DNA of 14,929 bases from an uncultured Chitinophagaceae bacterium (GTDB lineage Bacteria; Bacteroidota; Bacteroidia; Chitinophagales; Chitinophagaceae), in contig CAMPGT010000074.1 in the NCBI GenBank assembly GCA_946885665.1, forward strand, positions 1 through 14,929, read 5' to 3'. Each line of letters starts with the position of its first letter. The first letter of the stretch is position 1. The notes beneath the pieces were generated by a model. That model had not been told where the DNA came from and did not search any database. It saw only the letters and a program-made list of their open reading frames with translations. Positions 1 to 5,816 of this stretch are shown in pieces. Made by a program: the position numbers and the translations under genes.

Positions 1-4
1 TGCT

Positions 5-49
5 GGTCCACCCCCGGCGCTTCGCGCCACCCCCGCCAGCGGGGGACAC
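5..49 (+). repeat. REP-like double-hairpin element, copy 1
   Basis: The element contains two adjacent inverted repeats: GGCGC-TTC-GCGCC, then CCCCCGC-CA-GCGGGGG. It begins GGTCCACCCCC and ends GGGGGACAC. Two strong consecutive hairpins resemble REP/BIME elements of other bacteria, but the sequence family is different. Further copies lie at 79-122, 166-210 and 9078-9120 on this strand and at 12022-12065 on the other. Confidence 0.85.
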
Positions 50-78
50 GTTTGCCGATTGCCTATTGCCTATTGCCT

Positions 79-122
79 GTCCACCCCCGGCGCTTCGCGC
101 CACCCCCGCCAGCGGGGGATAC
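79..122 (+). repeat. REP-like double-hairpin element, copy 2
   Basis: The core is identical to copy 1 and both stems are intact. It starts GTCCACCCCC and ends GGGGGATAC. Heptameric repeats flank it on both sides. Confidence 0.85.
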
Positions 123-165
123 CTTTTGCCCATTGCCTATTGCCTATTGCCTATTGCCTATTGCT

Positions 166-210
166 GGTCCACCCCCGGCGCTTCGCACCACCCCCGCCAG
201 CGGGGGACAC
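166..210 (+). repeat. REP-like double-hairpin element, copy 3
   Basis: Same element as copies 1 and 2, but the first hairpin carries one substitution (GCGCC to GCACC), which weakens that stem. The second hairpin is intact. It follows the longest heptamer tract (six units) and precedes a four-unit tract. Confidence 0.85.
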
Positions 211-311
211 CTTTTGCCCATTGCCTATTGCTCATTGCTTGTCCACCCCCACTCCCCAATCCCTACTCCCTACTCCCTATGTTAACAGTTCGCCAATGTT
301 CAGGATCGTTC

Positions 312-342
312 TTGTCCATTCACCAAAGCCCCCGTATATTTG
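312..342 (+). promoter_or_regulatory. Bacteroidota-type promoter of the TetR-family gene
   Basis: TATATTTG at 335-342 matches the Bacteroidota -7 consensus TAnnTTTG exactly. A TTG lies at 312-314, 20 nt upstream, as expected for the -33 element. Transcription would start near 348-352, giving a leader of about 70 nt before the start codon at 422. The candidate operator at 343-355 overlaps the predicted transcription start. Confidence 0.6.
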
Positions 343-355
343 CTAACGGTGTTAG
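343..355. promoter_or_regulatory. Candidate TetR operator in its own promoter
   Basis: CTAAC-GGT-GTTAG is a perfect 5-bp dyad with a 3-nt centre. It directly abuts the -7 element, a position that would block transcription start. A near-identical site (TTAACGATGTTAGG) lies upstream of the next gene at 1042-1055. Recurrence in front of both genes suggests autorepression plus control of the YceI gene. That it is bound by this regulator is inference. Confidence 0.55.
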
Positions 356-421
356 GAAAGATAGCATGCTAGGCGCTGAAGCATAGATGCAGTTCAAAAT
401 CTTTACACCACGTCACCAACA

Positions 422-1024
422 ATGGGCATCGTCGAAAGGAAAATACGGCAAAAAGAAGAAGTCAGGACCGCTATACTCAACGCAGCATGGCAAACCGTGA
501 CCGAAGAAGGATGGCAGGCCCTGTCCATCCGCAAAATAGCCGAAGCCATTGAATACAGCGTGCCCGTGATCTACGACCACTTCGCCAATAAAGAAGCCAT
601 CCTCTATGAACTGACGAAACAAGGCTTTCAACTGCTCAACCAGCAACTCATAAAAGCCCGGAAAAGATCCACTATCCCCGAAAAACAACTCGAAGACATG
701 GCACACGCCTACTGGGAATTCGCCTTCGAAAATAAAGCGCAATACCAGGTGATGTACGGACTCGGCATCCCCTCCTGCGAAACCGTGCTCCAGTCACCCG
801 AAATTGCGTCGTTCACCGGCCTTGTAACCGAACCGATCAAAGAATTGATAACAAAAAATAAGAAAACCAATGCAGACCCGCTGCTTAAACTGCAAACCTT
901 CTGGTCAATGCTTCACGGCCTCGTCAGCATCAATATGATGAACCACAACGAACACAAAGAAGAACTCAACCAGCGCGTAATACAAGACTTTATCGCCGCC
1001 TTCATATCCGGTATCAAAACCTAA
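422..1024 (+). CDS. TetR/AcrR-family transcriptional regulator
   Basis: A 200-residue DNA-binding regulator, a normal length for the TetR family. The N-terminal helix-turn-helix is clear: helix 1 near residues 13-30 (RTAILNAAWQTVTEEGW) and the recognition segment at 36-55 (SIRKIAEAIEYSVPVIYDHF). The C-terminal ligand and dimerisation domain (YGLGIPSCE near 109-117) resembles the WHG-type TetR C-terminal domain. The ATG at 422 is preferred because the family N-terminus starts just ahead of the basic helix, and the ATG at 387 is out of frame. There is no Shine-Dalgarno sequence, as is usual for this phylum. It is followed after 97 bp by a YceI gene whose promoter carries a dyad like the one in this gene's own promoter, so it probably represses both. 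The ligand is unknown; the isoprenoid-binding fold of YceI suggests a lipid-like or redox signal, but only as a guess. Confidence 0.9.
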   Translation: MGIVERKIRQKEEVRTAILNAAWQTVTEEGWQALSIRKIAEAIEYSVPVIYDHFANKEAILYELTKQGFQLLNQQLIKARKRSTIPEKQLEDMAHAYWEFAFENKAQYQVMYGLGIPSCETVLQSPEIASFTGLVTEPIKELITKNKKTNADPLLKLQTFWSMLHGLVSINMMNHNEHKEELNQRVIQDFIAAFISGIKT

Positions 1025-1041
1025 TTTTTTTTGCTGATTAG

Positions 1042-1055
1042 TTAACGATGTTAGG
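1042..1055. promoter_or_regulatory. Candidate TetR operator upstream of the first YceI gene
   Basis: TTAACGATGTTAGG differs at two positions from CTAACGGTGTTAGG at 343-356. It sits where a promoter is expected: TTTG at 1030-1033 could be the -33 element, and TAGGTTAA at 1052-1059 is a weak -7 match overlapping the dyad. This supports control by the upstream TetR protein. Confidence 0.5.
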
Positions 1056-1075
1056 TTAAATAATCATCATAGGAC

Positions 1076-1092
1076 GATGTATAAACATTAAT
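1076..1092 (+). promoter_or_regulatory. 17-nt element shared by both YceI upstream regions
   Basis: GATGTATAAACATTAAT occurs here, ending 29 nt before the YceI start codon. An identical copy lies on the minus strand at 14429-14445, ending 19 nt before the start of the second YceI gene. It contains the small dyad ATGT-ATAA-ACAT. It may be a core promoter, an operator or a conserved leader; the sequence does not say which. Confidence 0.6.
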
Positions 1093-1121
1093 CAACTAAT
1101 ATCTACCTAAAATTTACAGAC

Positions 1122-1670
1122 ATGACAACGACAAAATGGACACTCGATCCCACACACAGCGAACTCGGCTTCAAGATCAAACACCTCATGATCACCAACG
1201 TATCCGGGAACTTCACGCAATTCGACGTAACCGCCGAAACACCCACCGGTGAATTTGCCGATGCTGCCATCACCGCCACGATCGACGTGAAATCGATCAA
1301 CACCAACAACCCGCAGCGCGATGAACACCTGCGCACCGCAGATTTCTTCCTGGCAGAAGAATACCCGAACATCACCTTCAAATCGACAAAAATCGAGAAG
1401 ACGGATGATGAAACCTTTCAGGTCACCGGCGACCTCACCATCAAGAATACCACCAAACCCGTAAAAGTGATCGCCGAATACAGCGGCATTACCACCGACC
1501 CATGGGGAAATACAAAAGCAGGATTTTCGCTTAGCGGAAAATTGAACCGTAAGGATTTTGGCATCAACTACAACGCCACACTCGAATCGGGCGGCGTCCT
1601 GCTCGGCGAAGAACTTAAACTGACAGGAGAAATTCAACTGGTGAAACAACTCGAGCTGCAACCCGCGTAA
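1122..1670 (+). CDS. YceI-family lipocalin-like protein (paralogue 1)
   Basis: A 182-residue protein covering the whole YceI domain. Family hallmarks are the N-terminal WTLDPTHSELGFKIKHLMI, the central SINTNNPQRDEHLRTADFF (about residues 58-76), LTIKNTTKPV and the closing LSGKLNRKDFGINYN. The YceI fold is an extended beta-barrel that binds an isoprenoid or other amphiphile in characterised members. Many are periplasmic, but this protein starts directly with the domain and has no signal peptide, so it is probably cytoplasmic. Its own biochemical role is not established. It lies downstream of the TetR gene under a similar operator and ends at a strong terminator, so it is probably transcribed alone. 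A second YceI protein, clearly paralogous (DPxHSE, KHLMIT, DTNNEQRDTHLKSADFF), is encoded at 13879-14409. Confidence 0.92.
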   Translation: MTTTKWTLDPTHSELGFKIKHLMITNVSGNFTQFDVTAETPTGEFADAAITATIDVKSINTNNPQRDEHLRTADFFLAEEYPNITFKSTKIEKTDDETFQVTGDLTIKNTTKPVKVIAEYSGITTDPWGNTKAGFSLSGKLNRKDFGINYNATLESGGVLLGEELKLTGEIQLVKQLELQPA

Positions 1671-1676
1671 TTACAC

Positions 1677-1712
1677 AGACCTCCGGGGACTTTCTTCGGA
1701 GGTCTATTTTTT
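1677..1712 (+). terminator. Rho-independent terminator after the first YceI gene
   Basis: AGACCTCCG (1677-1685) pairs perfectly with CGGAGGTCT (1697-1705) across an 11-nt loop and is followed by ATTTTTT. It starts 6 nt after the YceI stop codon. Its distal arm overlaps the stop codon of the convergent rhamnose mutarotase gene. The opposite strand has no T-run after the hairpin, so it should work mainly for the plus strand. Confidence 0.85.
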
Positions 1713-2042
1713 CCAGTTGAAAATTTCTTTCATCCGTACCCACTTTTCGCCAGGCTTCGCCCAGGGCACCGTTTGATGATACGTCCCCATCAGCGCCTCC
1801 CATTTCTGCACAACAGCATCCTCGCTGTCTATCTTTTCCTTCTTTTCAAAAGTAAAATCTTCGTTTACTTCCAGTATCATGCAGAGACGGTTGCCCGAGC
1901 GATACAACTCAACTGCTTCGATTCCCGCGCGCTTAAAACTGTCCCGCACTTCAGGCCACACCGCGCGATGGTGTTCCTCGTATTCGGCAATCCTCTTTTC
2001 ATCGTTCTTTAAATCCAGGGCGAAACAATAACGTGTGTTCAT
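1704..2042 (-). CDS. rhaM: L-rhamnose mutarotase
   Basis: A 112-residue protein matching the usual length (about 104-110) of L-rhamnose mutarotase, which interconverts the alpha and beta anomers of L-rhamnose in the cytoplasm. It is an alpha/beta ferredoxin-like barrel. Family motifs are RYCFALDL (residues 4-11), EYEEHHRAVWPEV (20-32, holding the conserved Tyr and His of the active site), VELYRSGNRL and the tail VPWAKPGEKWVRMKEIF. I placed the start at the ATG giving MNTRYCF. The frame is open further upstream, but that stretch has no family similarity and would run into the preceding gene. It lies 67 nt downstream of the DUF4242 gene on the same strand and probably shares its transcript. No rhamnose isomerase, kinase or aldolase gene is in the window, so it may serve another 6-deoxy-sugar or a distant rhamnose locus. 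Confidence 0.9.
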   Translation of the reverse strand: MNTRYCFALDLKNDEKRIAEYEEHHRAVWPEVRDSFKRAGIEAVELYRSGNRLCMILEVNEDFTFEKKEKIDSEDAVVQKWEALMGTYHQTVPWAKPGEKWVRMKEIFNWKK

Positions 2043-2109
2043 GTGCAAGTTTGAAAGCTGAAATTGTTCCGCTAAAGTCGGAAAATTCCGTATGACCTGC
2101 TCCATGCCC

Positions 2110-2406
2110 TTATCCATGCTTGCCAAAAATATAACCATCGGCGCTCGTTGCATCCAGCATGGCTTTCACTTCGTTAATCTGGTTCACGGGAAAATTACCG
2201 CAGCGCGCGTGCTCCCTGATCAACTCGTGATTCGGCGCCACATACACGCAAAACAGCTTGTTGTCCATAACATAGCTTTGCAGCCACTGTATTTTCGGAC
2301 CTAATTGTTCCAATACGTTTCGTGATTTTAGCGAAATGGCCTGCAGCTCGCGCGCAGTCATATTTTGTATTCCCGGAATGTCGCGTTCAATGAGAAATTT
2401 AGGCAT
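2110..2406 (-). CDS. DUF4242-domain small protein
   Basis: A 98-residue protein starting MPKFLIERDIPG. This N-terminus, with ISLKSRNVLEQLGPKIQWLQSYV and KLFCVYVAPNHELIREHA, is the DUF4242 pattern (ferredoxin-like alpha/beta fold). A characterised relative in Streptomyces (SCO4226) is a nickel-binding dimer. Whether this protein binds a metal cannot be said; it retains several His and Cys residues. The frame is open 13 codons further upstream (from 2445), but the family N-terminus fits the ATG at 2406. It is the first gene of a probable two-gene unit with the rhamnose mutarotase downstream. Both are small ferredoxin-like proteins. The upstream region holds a perfect 18-bp palindrome at 2522-2539. 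Confidence 0.85.
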   Translation of the reverse strand: MPKFLIERDIPGIQNMTARELQAISLKSRNVLEQLGPKIQWLQSYVMDNKLFCVYVAPNHELIREHARCGNFPVNQINEVKAMLDATSADGYIFGKHG

Positions 2407-2498
2407 AACGATCTTGTTTTTTGATGAGAAAATAAACCTGTCCATACAAAGGTCGTTATGCAGCGCTCCCCTTCCGGGTGAAACCGGTTCAAAGATTT

Positions 2499-2515
2499 GT
2501 CAATTCAGGTCAATT
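2499..2515. promoter_or_regulatory. Direct repeat GTCAATT spaced by one helical turn
   Basis: GTCAATT occurs at 2499-2505 and again at 2509-2515, 10 bp start to start. Both lie between the AraC-family gene and the DUF4242 gene. AraC-type proteins often bind direct half-sites about one or two turns apart, so this may be a regulator site for the DUF4242-rhaM unit. On the minus strand a TTG followed after 20 nt by AATCTTTG overlaps it as a possible promoter. Confidence 0.3.
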
Positions 2516-2521
2516 GCCAAC

Positions 2522-2539
2522 GAAGAAAACGTTTTCTTC
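2522..2539. promoter_or_regulatory. Perfect 18-bp palindrome, candidate operator
   Basis: GAAGAAAACGTTTTCTTC is its own reverse complement. The AAACGTTT core with a central CG step resembles LacI-family operators. It lies 115 bp upstream of the DUF4242 start and 8 bp past the AraC-family stop codon. As a terminator it would be poor: the stem is AT-rich and no T-run follows. No LacI-family gene is in the window. Confidence 0.5.
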
Positions 2540-2547
2540 AACATCAC

Positions 2548-3420
2548 TTATTTCGAATACTCCGTAGGACTGACACCTGTTTCCGACTTAAACGATTTCG
2601 AAAAGGCGGCCGCATCACTATAACCGAGTTCAAAAGCTATGTCGGAGATATTTTTATTGAGATTTTTAAGCATGCCCTCCGCGCGGGCAATACGTTGTTC
2701 GCGCAGCCATTTTCCAGGCGACATGCCAAATTGCTTCTTGAACTTTCTTTTAAAAGAGGATAAGCTCATACCGGCTGTACGCGCCAATTCCTCAGCCGTG
2801 AAATTCAAATGGCTGTTCTCCATCATCAGCTTGATAAAAGGAGCATCGTTATCCAGGCTGAACCAGGATAAGTATAAATAAAATGCATTCGATTCCTTTT
2901 TTCTGAGGAGGTTGACGAGCAGTTCCTTAAATTTTAATTGCAGGGAAATATGACGCTGCGCATCGGGTTGCTTTAAATATTCGTGAGCGCCAACAAAGAT
3001 GGATGCTACATAAGGTGAAGATTCCAGCAACAACACTTCCGGCTGGTTCATAAATCCTGACTTCGTGTTATGATCCAGTGATAACAGATCGGGATATTCC
3101 GCCAACAGGGATTTTACGGCATTGTCGCCGAACATGAAAATAAGCGCCCGGTAAGGCTCCTTAAACCGCTGAAACAGGATATAGCCGCCCTTTCGAATGA
3201 ACAGCACCTCCCCTTTTTGCGATTCATGATGCTGATGAAGCGAAGCATATCCTTTAGCGCCCTGCATCACGTACATCAAACAATTTTTATGCGACCATAC
3301 CCGCGCCTTCATTTCTTTAATAGGACAGAGATAATCGATAAACAGATCATCTTCATTCCCGAATTTCAGTTGGTCGAAATAGCTTGCATTGGCGGATATG
3401 AAATCATAAATGTTGGTCAT
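2548..3420 (-). CDS. AraC-family transcriptional regulator
   Basis: A 290-residue regulator with the C-terminal AraC/XylS double helix-turn-helix in roughly the last 95 residues. It shows FTAEELARTAGMSLSSFKRKFK for the first helix-turn-helix and ISDIAFELGYSDAAAFSKSFK with SPTEYSK for the second. The N-terminal part (cupin-like, with HQHHESQKGEVLFIRKGGYI) fits the ExsA-like group common in Bacteroidota. I chose the ATG at 3420 (MTNIYDF). A GTG eleven codons upstream (3453) would overlap the preceding gene and adds nothing typical of the family. It is the last gene of a minus-strand operon, 23 nt after the LOG-family gene. Targets are unknown; the DUF4242-rhaM promoter immediately downstream is a natural candidate. 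Confidence 0.9.
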   Translation of the reverse strand: MTNIYDFISANASYFDQLKFGNEDDLFIDYLCPIKEMKARVWSHKNCLMYVMQGAKGYASLHQHHESQKGEVLFIRKGGYILFQRFKEPYRALIFMFGDNAVKSLLAEYPDLLSLDHNTKSGFMNQPEVLLLESSPYVASIFVGAHEYLKQPDAQRHISLQLKFKELLVNLLRKKESNAFYLYLSWFSLDNDAPFIKLMMENSHLNFTAEELARTAGMSLSSFKRKFKKQFGMSPGKWLREQRIARAEGMLKNLNKNISDIAFELGYSDAAAFSKSFKSETGVSPTEYSK

Positions 3421-3443
3421 AAAGAAATTGGTCTTAATCGCTC

Positions 3444-4193
3444 TCACATCCACTCTCCCAACAACTTCCTCGGCTTTATCTGCTTGCGCTTCTTCAAGCC
3501 AAACCCCTCGATCGCATACGTAATAATATGTCTTATTGCCTCGTCTACCGAATCGGTAAATAAAAACAAATTTATATCCTCTTCATCAATCGTTTTCTCC
3601 TCAACCATCCGCTGAAAATGCCGGTACAAATCCTCGTGGTACTCCCTGCCCATCAACACAATCGGAAACTTTTTAAACTTGCCCGTCTGTATCAGCGTTA
3701 TCGCTTCGAAAAATTCATCAAGCGTTCCATAACCGCCGGGCATCACCACAAACGCATACGAATATTTGCTCAGCAAAGTCTTCCTCACAAAAAACAAATC
3801 AAAATCCACCCACTTGTCCAAATACTTATTCGGATGCTGCTCCCGCGGCAAAATAATATTACAACCAATCGACCTTCCTCCCACATCCTTCGCACCCCTG
3901 TTGGCGGCTTCCATAATCCCGGGTCCGCCACCGGTGATCACTGTAAAGCCCAGCTTCGCAATCTCCTGCCCCATCTGGCGCGACAGCACATAATATTGAT
4001 GATCCTCCCCGAACCGCGCCGAGCCAAACACGGTAACACACGGCCCGGTGAAATGCAGCTTCCTGAAGCCATAAAAAAATTCCCGGAAAACTTTTATCAG
4101 GAACAAAAATTCTTTACCTCTCGATCGCGGACCTTCTAAAAACTCCGCTTCTTTTTTACTGCCGACCGGTGTAAAATCCTTCGTATTCGTCAT
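3444..4193 (-). CDS. LOG-family (TIGR00730) Rossmann-fold protein
   Basis: A 249-residue protein with the two signatures of the LOG/lysine-decarboxylase-like Rossmann family: TGGGPGIMEAANRGA near residue 88 and MPGGYGTLDEFFE near residue 150, the nucleotide-binding and catalytic PGGxGTxxE motif. Characterised members are cytokinin-nucleoside 5'-monophosphate phosphoribohydrolases that release a free base from a nucleotide. Bacterial members more generally act as nucleotide N-glycosidases. The N-terminal extension of about 50 residues is typical of the longer bacterial members. It starts 18 nt after the metallo-beta-lactamase gene and ends 23 nt before the AraC gene, so the three are almost surely co-transcribed. 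An old 'lysine decarboxylase' label would be wrong: there is no PLP-binding domain. Confidence 0.9.
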   Translation of the reverse strand: MTNTKDFTPVGSKKEAEFLEGPRSRGKEFLFLIKVFREFFYGFRKLHFTGPCVTVFGSARFGEDHQYYVLSRQMGQEIAKLGFTVITGGGPGIMEAANRGAKDVGGRSIGCNIILPREQHPNKYLDKWVDFDLFFVRKTLLSKYSYAFVVMPGGYGTLDEFFEAITLIQTGKFKKFPIVLMGREYHEDLYRHFQRMVEEKTIDEEDINLFLFTDSVDEAIRHIITYAIEGFGLKKRKQIKPRKLLGEWM

Positions 4194-4211
4194 AGCCTTC
4201 TCCCCATTTTG

Positions 4212-5615
4212 TTATCCGAGGCCCACCTCCTCATGTTGCGCAGGCACCACAACATCTGCAAAGCCTTTCTTAATGAGCCTGTCCCTGAAATTTGTCTGAA
4301 CGTCATATTCTCCATGTACCAAAAATAATTTTTTCACCAATGACGGGTCCTGGCAGCCCAGCCACTGGCTAAGATCTTCATAATCGCCGTGCGCGCTCAG
4401 GCTTGAGATTTCCTCGATCTTCGCCCGCACCTGGTATTTTTTGCCAAAGATGCCCACTTCTTCCGGCCGCTGTTTTAATCTGCCGCCGAGCGATTGCGGC
4501 TCACAGTAGCCCGTCATCATAATCGTGCAGTTCGGATCCTCAACATGATGGGCAATGTGATGCTTCACCCTTCCCGCCTCGGCCATGCCCGACGATGCAA
4601 TGATCACACACGGCTCGCTGATATCGTTCAGCGCCATTGATTCCTGAACGGTCTCCACAAAAGTGAGTCCTTTGAAGGCAAAAATATCCGTATCATTTTT
4701 CAGCAGCTCTCGCGATGCTTCATTGTAATAATCAGGGTATTTCTTGAGCGTTTCGGTGATCTTTATCGACAGCGGGCTGTCCACGAAATACTTCACCGGC
4801 GGCAACACCTTTTCAAGCTCCATCCTGTTGAGCATGTATAAAATTTCCTGTGTCCTTCCTAAACTGAAAGCGGGAACGATCAGTATCCCCTTTCGTTTCA
4901 AACAGGTGTCCACGATGATGTTCAGCATTTTATCATTCGCCGCCGTCGCGCGCTCATGCAGCCTGTCGCCATACGTTGATTCCATGATGACATAGTCGGC
5001 CTGCGGAAACGGCTGTGGCGAACGGAGAATCATATCCTGATACCTGCCCACATCGCCGCTGAACGTGATCCTGGTGGTCTTCCCGTTTTCTTTGACCGCG
5101 AGATTTACAGCGGAACTACCGATAATGTGACCGCAATCGGTGAACATTACCTCCACCTGCCTGTCTATTTTGTAATGCTCGTTATAAGGTACCGTTTCAA
5201 AATGAGGGAACACCTTCATCGCGTCTTCCTCCGTGTACAGCGGCGCAATGAGCGGCTTGCCCTGCTTCCTGCGCTGCTTGTTCACATATTTCACGTCGTC
5301 TTCCTGGATGCCGGCCGAATCGATCAGCAGTATCCTGGCCAGGCTCGCAGTGGCCGGGGTGCAATATATCTTTCCCACAAAGCCGTCTTTGAATAATTTT
5401 GGAACCAGTCCGATGTGATCGATGTGTGCATGGGAGAGAATGAGATGGTCGACCAGCCTGGGTTCAAACCCCCATTCAGTATTCAATCTGTCGGTATCTT
5501 TGCCCATTCCCTGAAACATGCCGCAATCGAGAAGTACGTTCAGGTTGGGCTTGATATGCAAAAGATGTTTTGAGCCGGTCACCGTGCGTGCCGCTCCGTG
5601 GAAAGAGATCTTCAT
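4212..5615 (-). CDS. MBL-fold beta-CASP ribonuclease
   Basis: A 467-residue metallo-beta-lactamase protein with a full beta-CASP insert and C-terminal RNA-specificity domain, the usual architecture and length for this class of RNA-processing exo/endonucleases (CPSF73-like). Metal-binding motifs are complete: HAHIDH (residues 62-67), H163 in GHIIGSS, D188 in SGDVG, and ESTYGDRLH (212-220). The beta-CASP motifs follow: H353 in GRVKHHI, H409 in SLSAHGD and H434 in LVHGE. The enzyme should therefore be a working two-zinc nuclease in the cytoplasm. It is the first gene of an operon with the LOG-family and AraC-family genes. The substrate RNA is not known. The start ATG at 5615 gives the standard MKISFHGAARTVTGS N-terminus. 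Confidence 0.93.
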   Translation of the reverse strand: MKISFHGAARTVTGSKHLLHIKPNLNVLLDCGMFQGMGKDTDRLNTEWGFEPRLVDHLILSHAHIDHIGLVPKLFKDGFVGKIYCTPATASLARILLIDSAGIQEDDVKYVNKQRRKQGKPLIAPLYTEEDAMKVFPHFETVPYNEHYKIDRQVEVMFTDCGHIIGSSAVNLAVKENGKTTRITFSGDVGRYQDMILRSPQPFPQADYVIMESTYGDRLHERATAANDKMLNIIVDTCLKRKGILIVPAFSLGRTQEILYMLNRMELEKVLPPVKYFVDSPLSIKITETLKKYPDYYNEASRELLKNDTDIFAFKGLTFVETVQESMALNDISEPCVIIASSGMAEAGRVKHHIAHHVEDPNCTIMMTGYCEPQSLGGRLKQRPEEVGIFGKKYQVRAKIEEISSLSAHGDYEDLSQWLGCQDPSLVKKLFLVHGEYDVQTNFRDRLIKKGFADVVVPAQHEEVGLG

Positions 5616-5654
5616 GAGAGCTATTTAATCTGTTCAATGACCTGGGCAGGCGAA

Positions 5655-5685
5655 CAAAATATATAAAACATACAAATTATACCAA
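5655..5685 (-). promoter_or_regulatory. Candidate promoter of the MBL-LOG-AraC operon
   Basis: Read on the minus strand, a TTG (5685-5683) is followed after 19 nt by TATATTTTG (5663-5655), close to the Bacteroidota -7 element but with one extra base inside it. The predicted start would lie near 5648, about 30 nt before the start codon. Confidence 0.35.
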
Positions 5686-5722
5686 TGTATTAAAACTTTG
5701 TTGCATTATCTTAAATAAGAGC

Positions 5723-5746
5723 GTTCAAATTTTCACTAATTTGAAC
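5723..5746. promoter_or_regulatory. 8-bp inverted repeat upstream of the GMC operon
   Basis: GTTCAAAT (5723-5730) and ATTTGAAC (5739-5746) are perfect reverse complements separated by 8 nt. They lie in the 200-bp region between the divergent RNase and GMC genes, 70 bp upstream of the GMC start. The spacing fits a dimeric regulator site. No T-run follows, so it is not a typical terminator. Confidence 0.45.
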
Positions 5747-5816
5747 CGTCTTTCTTCATGTATTCAATTTAATTCAATAGCAGAAGGCGTTTTTACCCTT
5801 CACAAAAAATGTCTAA

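Larger units (their letters stand above)
1..278. repeat. Tandem array of composite repeats (double-hairpin element plus 7-bp repeats)
   Basis: This gene-free stretch is three head-to-tail composite units and a truncated fourth. Each unit is a GC-rich element of about 44 nt (5-49, 79-122, 166-210) followed by perfect 7-bp-periodic DNA of the type TATTGCC: four heptamers at 50-77, six at 124-165 and four at 212-239. Only the first ten bases of a fourth element (GTCCACCCCC, 241-250) remain. They are followed by a different heptamer, ACTCCCT, repeated four times with variations (251-278). The first bases of the window match the junction before copy three, so the array probably continues to the left. 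Because 7 is not a multiple of 3, the heptamers give the same peptide repeat in all three frames. The open frames here are therefore by-products of the repeat and not genes. Confidence 0.9.

Noticed and set aside
1..278. CRISPR-like array (three GC-rich repeats with regular spacing)
   Set aside because: The spacers are the same heptamer word repeated, not unique sequences, and no cas genes are present.
52..386. Open frames in all three forward frames across the left-edge repeats
   Set aside because: They encode PIAYCLL-type repeats because a 7-bp unit reads alike in every frame; no domain or start context supports a protein. The same holds for the frames across 8970-9173 and 11794-12191.
1107..1661. 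Long antisense open frame over the first YceI gene
   Set aside because: It mirrors codon bias of the real gene, shows no recognisable domain, and the plus-strand protein is a clear family member. Similar antisense frames over the GMC, SDR and epimerase genes were dropped for the same reason.
2043..2153. N-terminal extension of the rhamnose mutarotase
   Set aside because: The family starts at RYCFALDL, and the extra residues overlap the DUF4242 stop region without similarity to anything known to me.
3421..3453. GTG start for the AraC-family protein
   Set aside because: It overlaps the LOG-family gene, while an ATG eleven codons later gives a typical N-terminus.
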